From Posidonia oceanica (taxonomy: Eukaryota > Streptophyta > Magnoliopsida > Alismatales > Posidoniaceae), in the NCBI GenBank assembly GCA_037176725.1, contig JAZBRS010000014.1, forward strand, positions 77,854,501 to 77,918,500: a stretch of 64,000 bases of DNA, in the 5' to 3' direction. Within the stretch, counting starts at the first letter, position 1. Each line of letters begins with the position of its first letter. A program made the position numbers and the translations under genes. The notes under the pieces were generated by a model. That model saw only the letters and a list, made by a program, of their open reading frames with translations. It did no database searches and had not been told where the DNA came from. Positions 19,986-30,560 of this stretch are shown piece after piece.

Positions 19986-22900
19986 TATAGACACCCCATT
20001 CTAATAGCCCAGAAGTTGGTTGTTTTCTCCTGCAGGCTCGTGTGGACTCTGGATTGGCACTCCTTTTTTCAAACCCAAAACCTAGCTCAAAACCTTACCT
20101 AAATCCCAAGCCAAAACCTCAAGCCTTTTTACACCTTTTTCCACCTCTTTGGCCCAAGCCCAAGCCTTGTTGCAGCCTTTTGGGAACTAAGCTCGTTGAA
20201 CGCTGGAATAGGCAGCGTCCAACGTTGGACGCGCCCTGTTACAACGTACAACGTTGGACGCCCACTGGTCTGGCGTCCAATGGCTCGATTGCAGCAGCGA
20301 CTGCTCCGCCTCCTTCCGCTCACCTCCCGTCCAATCCTCTGCCTCCCCTCACTTACTACCCGTCCCTTCCTCCACTCCACGCCATCCACTACCTTCCAAG
20401 CTTGAGTTACTACCTATCTCTCCTCCATCTCAGTCGAAACCCCGCTCTCCTTGCCCTCATTGACCCCTGCCGCCTCTGTCAGCCGCCATCGGCCTCCTCG
20501 CCCCCGACTGACACGTCCATGCCCCTCCTGCCAATCCTCATGGCCTTCCCACACCCAGAGCACCTGCCATTTGCTTGCAATTCCCGCCCAAGCCGCTACA
20601 ATTCACTGCAGAACCCATGCATCCCTCAAACAAAACTAGCACCAACCACCCATCTTCCTCAACACACATAGAGCAGCACAGCCCGTTTCCACTGCAATTC
20701 TCCACCTCCAGGGAGAAACCAAGTATCCAGCTTCATCTCAGACCCTTTGCCAACCTCTCCCGTGCCTCCAGCAGCCCGCACGAGCTCGCCGGAGTCGGTT
20801 GGTCGTCCACTTCCACAGCGCCGGCAAGGGAGGTCGACACGCTGTTCCAGGCCGCAACAAGGTAAGGTTTCTATGCTCATAGGTCATGCATGCTAGTGTG
20901 TACCTTCCCATGCAACCTTGCATTTTTCTAAATCCTTTTGGCCATGATTCATGGCCGGAATGGAGTTCAGTGTGTTGGACGCACCACCTGGTGCGTCCAA
21001 CGGCCCCTCTTGCTCTACTCTACTTTGCTCTTGTTTAGTTGCTTTCCATGCCTTTTCCTTGCATGCCTGTTTGCAAACATATGCTATTTGCCTCCTTTTA
21101 ACTCTCTCTGATGCTATACCATGTTTTTAACTTGCTCCATGCTTGTTTGAAGGCTTTTTGCATGCTTAATGATTAGTCTGTCTACTGCCTTTGTTGGACG
21201 CTAGGATGAGCTGCGTCCAACGTTGGACGCTGGTTCACCTAGCGTCCAACGCCTCTGCTTGCTTCGCTTTGCTGCCATGCCTACTCCATGCATATTTTTG
21301 ATGTTATAATTTGATCCATGCATGTTTAGAGATGCCTGGCCCCTAAGGCAACCATGCTTAGGCTTGCTAAGATTCCTTTAAGCCATGTATTCCCTTTTTT
21401 AAGTTTAAAGCTCATGTTCTTATATGCATGCCTTCTTTTGTCTCGCCTCCTTGTATTAAATGCTTGCCATGTCTCCTTTGCATGCTCCTGTTAGTCTCTT
21501 ACATGCTTCTAAGATGCTTGCATGCATATAGGTGGGGTAGAGTTGAGCTCCCCCTTTAGAATTGGTGAGTTTGCATGCTTGGGTCGTTGGACGCTAGAGC
21601 CAGCAGCGTCCAACGTTGCGGGTAGGATACCTGTTCTTTTATTTCAGTTAATTTATTTGCTGGTTTGTGCATGCTTTTTGTGTGTTGTGCCTCCCAAAGC
21701 GTTGTACACTGCTGGTGTTGGTGTCCAACGTTGGACGCCAACCTAGCTCGCGTCCAACGCCCTGGTTGTGCCTTTGGCCTGGCACTTAGCACAGGTGAGG
21801 TTTGATTGCTTATTTTATGCATCCCCTGCTTGCTTGTCTGCCTCTTTGTTCATCTCTAGAACCCCAAATGCATGCACCCATTTTTATTTTGCTTTTGTAT
21901 GCTTCTTTTCTCTCCTCTGCCTTCTGTTCTTGTTGGATGCCAGCCTCTCTGGCGTTTAACGTTGGACGCTCAGCCTACACGCGTCCAACAACCTGCATGC
22001 TTGGATCGTTAATTTTGGCATGCTCCTTGTTCTGATTCTTCCTCTAATCTTCTGTTAGGTTAGATTTGCATGTCTAGTACCCATTTAGTTGCATATTTGC
22101 ATTAGTATTGCATTCATATAGTTAGATTGCATTGTTTTTAAAAAATTTGCATGCTGTCTGTCTACAGTGGGTGTTGGACGTAGGCTCACCCAGCGTCCAA
22201 CGTTGGACGCTGGTGTTGCCAGCGTCCAATGCATGCAGATGGCTGACAGCCATTTTAAAGTGCCGATTTTGTTTCGTTCGCCGTTTCTCGTGTTTTATTG
22301 CTTCTCTGGCTTGCTGTAACCCTAATGCATGTTGCTCGCCCCTCTGTTTTGATTTCGCACCCCGCTTTGCCTCGTTTTCCGCACTTTGCCCTGTTTTCTG
22401 CATTTTGCATTGTTTTCCCGCTCCTTTGCATGGTTTTCCGCACCCTTTTTGCATTGCCTTCCGCCTTTTGCATCGTTTTGCGTGCTTTGCAGTATTTCCT
22501 GCATTTTTTGCATCATTTTCTGCACCTGTTTTACCTTATTGCTTGCATGTCGCTCGCATTGCTTGGTTTTCCTACCGTTTTGCTTTATTGCTTGCTTTTG
22601 CATATAGGGCCATGATGCTTACACCTTAGGAGTTCTCACGAACCAAGGTCCGCCCAGTTCGGAACACTAGTAGCGTGGCTGAGCACTTAGATAGCACGTT
22701 TATTTCCCTTGCATAATAGGTAAGCATTTAAGGCATTTAGGCATTAGGCTAGCAATTCCCTGCATAAGCGCGAGATTGCCTAAGAAAGACCGACTCTCAA
22801 ACGTATCGGGGTGCCTAACACCTTCCCCGTGCGTAACAGGAGTCCTTGCCCTTTCTCTTGGCTCACATCGACCTTTCCCTTATCCTAGGCCTGAGTTATA

Positions 22901-23190
22901 GCATAGCATAATAGCATAGCATAGCTTAGCTTATCCTTGCATCTCTTTGCCCCTCCTTACATCCAGTTCATCATGTCTTTTCATGCTTTACCCCCTGGTT
23001 TTCCTTGTCTTCCAATTCAATAGACCCGGTGGCGACTCCGAATTGTCTTATCATTTCATTTCTTTTCTTTTGCCAGTGTTTCCGAGTCGAGTTCTTCCTT
23101 CGGATCCAGCCGCATATAGTGAGCCTATTTTGATCGGTGCACACAAGCTTTGGTAATGTGCATGGACGATCAAAATTCAGGATTACTACA
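19986..23190 (+). mobile_element. 3' LTR of element B (3.2 kb)
   Basis: Starts TATAGACACCCCATT (the expected TG is TA here) right after the PPT and ends GGATTACTACA at 23190. It retains the left 0.9 kb missing from the 5' LTR, including a donor-like AAG|GTAAGG at 20861/20862. Shared with A, D, E and the solo LTR: the start ACACCCCATT, the GGTGCCTAACACC block (about 22809) and the end. The middle is B-specific. Confidence 0.9.
20192..22231 (+). repeat. Palindrome clusters in the 3' LTR of B
   Basis: Clusters at 20192-20281, 20972-21003, 21193-21252, 21586-21618, 21698-21763, 21932-21990 and 22170-22231, same design as at 3985-5385. The clusters at 20972 and 21586 are shortened relative to the 5' LTR, with endpoints in the arms. 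Confidence 0.82.
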
Positions 23191-24845
23191 CAGGGAGTTC
23201 TAATCCCCTTTGCAAGGAAGATGATATTCCCTTGCACCAACAATATGGCAGAATATGAAGCCTGCCTTCTAGGACTGCAAGTCGCCCTCGAGCATGATGT
23301 GCGCAAGCTGCATGTGCATGGAGATGCGATGCTGGTCATCTCCCAAGTTAACGACGACTGGAAGACTAAGGACCCTAAGTTGGTACCATATCATGAATGC
23401 CTGTTGAAGCTGATAGGAGAATTTGAAGACATCTGCTTCACTTACATGAATAGAGTCAAGAATGCCTATGCAGATGCCCTAGCAACCCTTGCATCTTGGC
23501 TCTCCATACCCGAAGGCCGTGCAGTGGACGTATCAGTCTCTCGTGTGGAACAACCCGTACACTACAAGACTATCGAGGAGGCGGATCCAATAGAGGAACT
23601 CCCATGGTACCACGACATTAAAGTCTTCCTGGAATCTGGCAGCCCCCCACCTGGCACCTCAGCAATAGACAGAAAGACTTTGGCGCATCTGGCGTCAAAG
23701 TATGCGATAGGGGTAGGGCATCTGTACCGAAGATCTTACAACCAGATGCTCCTACGCTGTGTGGACAAGAAGGAGGCCGACACATTGATGCTCCAAGTCC
23801 ATGCAGGGACCTGCGGCCCTCACATGAATGGTGTGTTGCTGATAAAGAAGATCATGCTCCAAGGCTACTTCTGGTCAACCATGGAGGCAGACTGCTACCA
23901 ATTTATGTGCAAGTACCAAAGCTACCGGATCCATGGGAACTTCATACACGCGCCCCCATAGGAATTGCACAGCATGTCTTCGCCTTGGCCTTTCTCCACC
24001 TGGGGGATCGATGTCATTGGCGCCATACACCCACCAGCTTCCAACGGTCATCGCTACATTCTGGTGGCCGTCGACTACTTTACTAAGTGGGTGGAGGCGG
24101 CCTCCTACAAGACAGTTACTGCCGTGGCTACAGAAAAGTTTATCAGAAACAATATCATAGCCCGGTATGGGGTCCCGCACGCGCTCATCTCTGATAACGG
24201 CACAAACTTCATAACCAAGAGGATCGAAGACTACCTGCAGAGCTTCCACATCAAGCATCACCGATCCTCGCCTTATCGGCCATAGATGAATGGTGCGGTA
24301 GAGTCTGCCAACAAGAACCTTGTCAAAATCTTGAAAAAGATGGCGGAGACTCATAAGGACTGCCATGATAAGCTTCCGTACGTGCTCTGGGCGTACAGGA
24401 CATCAGTCCAGACCTCAACAGGAGCCACCCATATTCTCTGGTGTACAGCATGAAGGCAGTGCTACCCGTCAAAGTAGAGATCCCCTCACTGCGGATCCTA
24501 CGAGAAGCTGAGCTGGAAGAAGCAGAATGGGTCGAAGACCATCGTATCTAGCTAAACCTGATTGATGAGCATAGGCTACAGGCCATACATCATGCTCAGT
24601 GCTACCAGAAGCGCTCGGCTAGAGCATACCTGAAGAAGGTTAGGCCCAGAAGCTTCAATCCAGGGGATATGGTTCTCCGAGCCATCCATCTCCCCGATGG
24701 CCGAGGAAAATTCCGGCCCAACTGGCGTGGCCCCTTCTTAATCAAGTGGATCTTCTCCGGGGGCACAGCAGTCCTTGAGGACATGGATCAGGTCGAGCAG
24801 TCTGAGATGGTCAATTCATGCTATCTCAAGAAATACTACCAGTAG
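23191..24845 (+). pseudogene. pol: Second RNase H (3' part) and integrase of element C
   Basis: Corresponds to 58813-60465 in E at high identity. It begins mid-domain (GVLIPFARKM) because B is inserted there, then continues through the archaeal-type RNase H (EYEACLLGL, DALATLASW), the zinc-binding region, and the integrase core (WGIDVIGAIHPP, ISDNGTNF, MNGAVESANK) to the C-terminal NWRGPFLIKW motif and TAG at 24845. Damage: TAG at 23959, 24283 and 24549, a one-base deletion near 24425 shifting frame, and the zinc-finger C-x2-C of E (KCHNC) reads KYQSY, so the HHCC finger is lost. Its first 18 codons on the plus strand come from LTR B, forming a chimeric ORF from 23137. Confidence 0.9.
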
Positions 24846-24975
24846 CCCGTCGCCGCCTTGCACACCTTTTCTTTCTTACTTCTTGCATTCCTTCTTTCCC
24901 ATGCATTTTAGGCTTGTTTATTTTTCAGCAGAGAAAGTTGTAAATGTATTATGTACGTTACTATCATTAAGCCTG

Positions 24976-25059
24976 ATGATGAAAATTGGAGATGCTTGCC
25001 TGCTTTGGAAGGAGTACCCTCTACCTCACCTGACACTACTTGGATGTCCTAACCAGTGA
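24976..25059 (+). CDS. 27-codon ORF conserved between C and E (MMKIGDACLLWKEYP...)
   Basis: ATG ATG at 24976 to TGA at 25059; the E copy is 60594-60677 with the same length. Between copies I count three synonymous and one amino-acid-changing difference (Gly to Arg). It lies about 130 bp after integrase. It may be a real micro-ORF or simply a conserved stretch; there is no known homologue that I recognise. Confidence 0.3.
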   Translation: MMKIGDACLLWKEYPLPHLTLLGCPNQ

Positions 25060-26109
25060 GGGAGCCACCATCCAATGAGGACAGACGAAATGTCTAAACC
25101 CCTTCAGGACCTACACCTCAAGAGGGAGAAAAAAATCCTAGGGTGTGAGAGAGTGTAAGCAAGACCTACATGCCTTAGTCTAGCCACCACAGAAGACTAG
25201 AAGGCGAAGACAAGAGTTAACCCTAGTGATAGAGGTGTGCAATACGACCTCATCCCTCCAATTTGCCTTGGGGAGGATCCACATCCACGCCTACAAATCC
25301 ACAAGTCATACAAAGCCTAGCCCCTTTTGTCTCAAAACCAGGCGTCCATTACCTCTAAGTTAGGGACAGCGGAAGCCTACGAGCCAAGGAAAAAAAGAGA
25401 AGCAAAAAAAAAGAAAGGGAATAACAAAGAAAAGACAAAAACAAAAAAGCAACAACAAGCAAAACAAAAAGAGGGGCAAAAAACAAAAGTCAGCCCTAGA
25501 AACAAAGGCAAGCAGCATGATTCCGCTCCCTTTCCCTGTCTTAGAGAGGAACCAAATTTGTGCTTGGAAAATACACAGATCCCGTGGGGCCTAACCACTC
25601 ATCCCAGCCATTACCAGACACCCATTATCCCCCTAGGCCAAGGATAGGGAAAATATTGCACACCTATGTGGGAGCAAAAAAAAGAGACGAGAAAAAAATG
25701 CAAAGAGTAGGTGTAGCTCCTTGAGAGTTTGGCATGGAGACTGTCCTCACTACACCACCATCCGAGCGCCCATAATACCCTTTCCGGAGCACCACCAACA
25801 GTTAGGAATCCGAGTAGAGTCTGGTGAGTCAGAGACCGCTCCTTCCTTTGCAGCAGGCATCAAGCACTCAGTATGCTGAGGGTGATAGGTTTAGTATAGA
25901 GCATGCATGCACCTATTTGCTATCAAATCATCCCCACCCCCTTTCCTCCCACTCTGCAAGGCTCAGCTCAGTGTTGGGACAGCACTTCTGCCAAGGCAGG
26001 TTGACCTCCTCCAAGCCTCAGATCGACTAATCACTGCCAGTCCAGCAGCTCAGGGAAAGCATCAGTAGTCAAAGATAGGGCGATCACTCCAGAGGCAGCG
26101 GGACAACCT

Positions 26110-26375
26110 TGCCACCCCTTGGGGCCCCTCTTGGGCCGTCGGGTCTGCGCCATCAGGTGCTACCCCTAATCCCTATGCGATTTTGCTCCGGACGGATGAA
26201 GTCTCTTTTCCGCTTGTCCCCTTGCTCCGTACAGGACAAGGACAAGCGTGCCTCCTTTGTGACTTCGTTCCAAGCGAACGAAGCCCCCTTCCCTTGTCTC
26301 CTTGCTCTGCACGGATGAGGATAAGAGTACCCTTTGTGCAGCTCCGCCTTGTACAGGCGATGCCCCCTTTTGCTT
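26110..26375 (+). repeat. Stem-loop string upstream of the extra ORF in C
   Basis: Successive hairpins include CTTGTCC...GGACAAG and CTTCGTTC-caagc-GAACGAAG. The E copy (61730-61990) keeps CTTCGTTC/GGACGAAG and has a longer CCCTTGTC...GACAAGGG pair. The recurring loop text is GTACAGG/GCACGGA. The position suggests a structured leader for the downstream ORF. Confidence 0.55.
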
Positions 26376-26564
26376 AGCTGAGTGTGCTTGAATTCTGTGG
26401 TCTGATTGCTAGCTGTAGCATTTGAACTACTTTATCAGCTTTATATGCACATTTGCTTCTCTGTCTGCTAGTGTTACATGCCTGTACATGTTCCGGATTG
26501 ATGAAACAGCTTTGGCTACAGGTACTTGAAGGTTTCGCACCAACTGCCTGCATCCTTGCCTGTC

Positions 26565-27766
26565 ATGGGTTTCCCCACCTTGGTGACCCCAGCACATTGC
26601 TCTGAGACTCTCCGAGGATGGATCGCCATGCTCACTGAAGCCGATCGTGAAAAGCTGAGCCTGTGGGGCATCCCACCCAGACTCCTGAAAGCTACTGATG
26701 TGGAGGTCAGCCGACATCTCTTGTGTGCTGCTGCAAGGTTCTGGAAACCAGCGCACCATGTCTTCCGTTTTGGCAGGATGGAGCTGACACTTACATTGGA
26801 GGAAGTGCGCCATATCTGCGGCTTCTCCACGCTCATGGGACCCGCTGTGTTCATGAGGCGTTCTGGCTATGTCACCATCCTGAGGCAACTCATGGGGCTC
26901 TTTGCACAAATCTACGAGAAAAGACTGGTCTGCGTCGACAGACCCGTACCTGCGCTCCGCTTGAACTATTTTGAGGAAGTCTCCAAGAAGCACACTGAAC
27001 TGGGAGATGAATTGTGGCTTCGCGGCTTTGTCACCCGCTTCTTGGGCGAGCTGATTTTTAGTCATGGCCAGATGACTGTAGCTATTGAGATTGCAGAGAT
27101 CGCCTTTGTTGTGGTGACCCACCAAATCGACTGGCACCTGTCGTCTTGGCTGAGACATACCGTGGGCTGGACAGCATTTCACACTGTTGCCGCCACTTTC
27201 ATGGCTGCGGGGCTCTGGTACAAGTATGGTTGGTCAGACACCTGAAGGTAGACATCCTACGCCCCCAGAAGCATGCATTTGAGACGTACTACAGCAGCGG
27301 TCACGCCAAGACCATCAAGACTGTCTGCGAGGAGTACGAAAGGTTGGAACGGCTGACTGATGATACAATAACCTGGCGTATCATCCCATCTGCAGTAGAG
27401 CCATTCATCATCTTCTTCGACGCCCGTGACATGCACCTGGTCGTCCTGCCGGGGTTCACTGAAGGCGTAGAGTATCACCCTATCTAGGTTATGCGGCAAT
27501 TAGGTCTTCGCCAAGGAGCATTTATCGAAAGCACCGCACCAAAGCTAGTCCTGCCCTATCCTTTCAGCACAGTTGCACCCACAACGGAGTTAGCAGACCT
27601 CCTGCGCCATGGCGTAAAATCCACAGACATTGCAGCAGCAAGGGGCTCAGGATGTACTCTTGAGTATCTGACTGAAGTGCAGGGGCTCTGGCCCATTAAT
27701 GAGATCCTACCTGGCACACCTCTGTTCCCTGACACTAGGTAGTCGAAGAAGGCCCATACTGATTAG
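26565..27766 (+). pseudogene. Extra ORF after integrase, plant-mobile-domain/DUF7745-like protein (element C)
   Basis: About 400 codons from MGFPTL at 26565. Family features visible: EVSRHLLCAAARFW, VFRFGRMELTLTLEEV, LAETYRGLD, FHGCGALVQVWL and EYHPIQVMRQ-type text. This resembles the plant mobile domain / DUF7745 proteins that plant retrotransposons have captured; its biochemical role is unknown. The C copy has a one-base deletion near 27128 (frame change), TAG at 27485 where E has CAG, and TAG at 27740. It ends with TAG at 27766. Closest copy: 62179-63380 in E. The assignment to the family is by remembered motif pattern, not by a search. Confidence 0.75.
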
Positions 27767-28489
27767 GGCGTCTACATCTGCATATTGTAATAATCCCGGT
27801 GTTCAGATCGTTCATGCACTCTGCCAAAGCTCGCGTGCACCGATCAGAATCAGGTTTACTATTAACGGCTGTGTCCGAGAAGGATGACTTAACTCGAAAA
27901 CACTTAAAAAAGGGGAAAAAGGAAAGAAAAGAAGAAGATAAGACAATTCAGAGTCACCACCGTGTCTATTAAGTCGGAAGACAAGGAAAACCGGGGAAAT
28001 GCGTGAATAAACACTCAAAACCAAGCAAAAGATGCAATGCAAATGAAATGAGATGCAAAGGGATGCAAATGATGTGACTCGTGCCTAGGATAAGGGCAAT
28101 ATGGTTATTACGGGCCATGAGAAAGGGCAAGGACTCCTGTTACGTGCGGGGAAGGTGTTAGGCACCCCCGACACGCCCGAGAATCGGTCTTTCTAGGCTT
28201 ACCCTCGCATACGCAGCGAAATGCAGATTTGAATGCGTAAGTGCCATGAATGCCTAATTAAATGCTCATAGGTGTGCTCTAAGTGATGGAAACGCAATGC
28301 AAGGAATTAAACATGCAATCTAAGCGCTCAGCAACGCTGTCTGTGTTCCGAACCGGGCGAAACCTAGTATGTGAGAACTCCAGGCAGTAAGCATCACTGC
28401 CCTATATGCAAATGCAGGTGATAAAATAAGACATCGGTAAAACCAGGCAATACGGGTGACATGCAAGAGAAAACAACGTCAAACACACA

Positions 28490-28790
28490 AAAAGGTGCGA
28501 GAAACGAAGTCGACACGTAAAACGGTGCAAACGACAAAGCAAGTACGCAAAACGGTGCGAGAAACAAAGCAGGCATGCAAAACGACGTGAAAAACAAAGC
28601 AGGCACGCGAAACGATGCAAGAAACAAAGTCAGCACGCAAAACGGTGCGAGAAACAAAGCATGCATGCAAAATAGTGCAAGAAACAAAGCATGCACGCAA
28701 AACGGTGCAAGAAACGAAGCATGCATGCAAAACGGTGCAAGAAACAGAGCGGGCACGAGAAACGGTGCCGAAAGCGAAGTGAAAACAGGC
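28490..28790 (-). repeat. ~30-bp GCAAAACGGTGCRAGAAACAAAG array, 3' LTR of D
   Basis: About nine units of GCACGCAAAACGGTGC plus GAGAAACAAAGC with point differences. The 5' LTR copy is at 41890-42260 with about eleven to twelve units, so the copy number has changed between two LTRs that were identical at insertion. Confidence 0.8.
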
Positions 28791-29459
28791 GTTGCAAGTG
28801 CGGAAACAAAACACCATAAAAACATGCAATGCAGATGGAAGCAAGCGATGTAAGTGTGAAGACAAACACCACTTAAGGACCATGCAATGCAGGTGTGAAG
28901 ATCTGCAAAGGGGAAAGGAAGCAAGAGGAGGGATCACCACTATTCTGCGACTGTTTCCCACTAAACCGTCCCACGATGTGTCTCGCACGCTGTCCAAAAC
29001 TCGCGGTGCAATCGGATCGTGGAAAAGGGGGAAGAAGGTCGCGATCAGTAGCGAATCCAAGGAAAACTCATCCCAAAACATTGAGAGTACGCGAAAAGGG
29101 GAGATAGAGTTGATAAGCAAGAAGAGGGAGTCCTAATCTACATGCTCGAGAAAACGCCAGGCAAAAACGATGCATGCAATGCAAATGGTGTGCAAAAATG
29201 CTGTGCAGGAGTTCAGGAGGGCTTACCTTGGAGATCTGAAGCCTGATCTGAGAAGTGCTTGGTCTGCATTGGAGTGCGCTCCACCAGGGTTGTCCAGGTA
29301 GCTTGGTTGTGAAGATCCGGACGGTCTGATCAGAAGATATCCAGTCTTCAAGGCAGAAGGGCCAAGAACAGGGGAGAAGAAGGGATCTAGGTGTAAAAGG
29401 GCTCCTAGGGGTGTGCAAGATAGGTCCTTCCACATATGTGGGAGCTAGGAGTACTTAAG

Positions 29460-30560
29460 TGTGTGCAGAGATGTTAAATGCAGTGATGCATGGGTGCAAT
29501 GCATGCAAAAATGCAAAAAAGGACCTAAGCATGACTTTTCAGAAAAGTTAAGGACGTATATGCAAGTTTTTGAAAAGTTAGGGGCTTAATGCAAAGATTT
29601 TGAAAACTTAGGGGTCTAAATGCAAAGTTTTTGAAAAGCTAAGGGTCTAAATGCAGTTAAAATAAAATGCAGGGACTAAAATGCAATTTAATAAGGTAAA
29701 ACATGTATTTAAATGATTTTTATAAACATGCTGTGGACTGGAATGCAATTTGAATCATGCAGGGGCTAAAATGCAATTTTATAAGGTAAAACATGCATTT
29801 AAATGATTTTTATAAACATGCTGTGGACTGGAATGCAATTTTGAATCATGCAGGGGCTAAAATGCAATTTTATAAGAAAAAATATGCAATGAAATGCTCT
29901 GTGAATGCAAACAGTGGACTAATGTGCAATTTTGAAACATGTAGGGGCTAAAATGTAATTTTATAAGGTAAAATGCAAATAAAAGATGCTGTGCATGCAA
30001 ACGATGGACTAAAATGCAAAAATGAAATAAAGTAGGATGAAAATGCAATGCAATAAGGAAAAATGAGAAATTAAATGATTTAACAACAGATCAAAGGACT
30101 AGATGGCAAATAAAATAAACAGAAGGACTTAACAGCAATTTAATAAGGTAAAAATAGATGATTAAATGACTTTTAACAACCATAGGACTAAAATGCAAAA
30201 AAAAAAGCTACTAGACTAGAAAATAAAGAACAGAAAGTTATTTTGAACTAGGGCTGGACTAATATGCAAATAGAATAAGTAAATGGGCTAGATCTAAAGA
30301 CAAAAACTAAAAACTATAACAGCAGAGGACTAATAAGTACTGAAAAATAACTAGCAGGACTTAAATTAAAAGAAAACTAAAGAATTTAAACAGCAGCTGG
30401 ATTAACATGCAAATAACAAAAAGCACAGACTTTTCATGCAATTTCATATAGTTTTATTTTAGATTTAAATGAATCCTAAACCAGGACCTAAAAGCAATAT
30501 TTAAAAACTTAAAAGATGCTAATGCAATGCATGCGAAAACTAATTAAGCTAATGTAAAAA
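29460..30560 (-). repeat. Periodic AAAATGCAATTT tract, 3' LTR of D
   Basis: The unit GGGGCTAAAATGCAATTTTATAAG recurs. Around 29690-29870 there is a ~75-bp direct duplication (GATTTTTATAAACATGCTG twice). No gene. Confidence 0.7.

Larger units (their letters stand above)
3900..23190 (+). mobile_element. Element B: gag-only, pol-less Tat-type LTR retrotransposon (host of LTR A and of a solo LTR)
   Basis: A plus-strand element with a 5' LTR remnant (3900-6344), PBS (6346-6363), leader, one gag gene (7608-9794), a non-coding tail with structured repeats, PPT (19973-19984) and 3' LTR (19986-23190). After removing the solo LTR at 10462-16160 and one target duplication, the internal region is about 7.9 kb. 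No protease, RT, RNase H or integrase is present between gag and PPT, although gag, leader and tail resemble those of E and D. It is inserted in the second RNase H domain of element C: C sequence resumes at 23191 at a point corresponding to 58813 in E. I infer a non-autonomous element mobilised by an enzyme-encoding relative. Confidence 0.88.
24846..26564 (+). other. Spacer between integrase and the extra ORF in C
   Basis: About 1.7 kb conserved with E (60466-62178). It contains an A-rich stretch (25385-25500), a 27-codon ORF (24976-25059), and a stem-loop string at 26110-26375. ATGAAACAG and a TACAG|GTACTTGAAG acceptor-like site precede the extra ORF (about 26520). No larger gene is supported. 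Confidence 0.55.
23191..27785 (+). mobile_element. Element C: right-hand remnant of an enzyme-encoding Tat element
   Basis: Collinear with E from 58813 to about 63398: second RNase H, integrase, ~1.7 kb spacer, extra ORF. It is cut on the left by the insertion of B and on the right by the insertion of D 20 bp after the extra ORF. The rest of C must lie outside the window on both sides. Confidence 0.9.

Noticed and set aside
20042..20671. 209-codon Pro-rich ORF at the start of the 3' LTR of B
   Set aside because: Runs through the palindrome clusters and CCAAACC-type sequence; the 5' LTR copy is missing here so no conservation can be shown.
26427..27182. 251-codon minus-strand ORF over the extra gene of C
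   Set aside because: Shadow of the plus-strand ORF, whose motif pattern and E copy support the plus strand; the minus frame is not kept over the same span in E.
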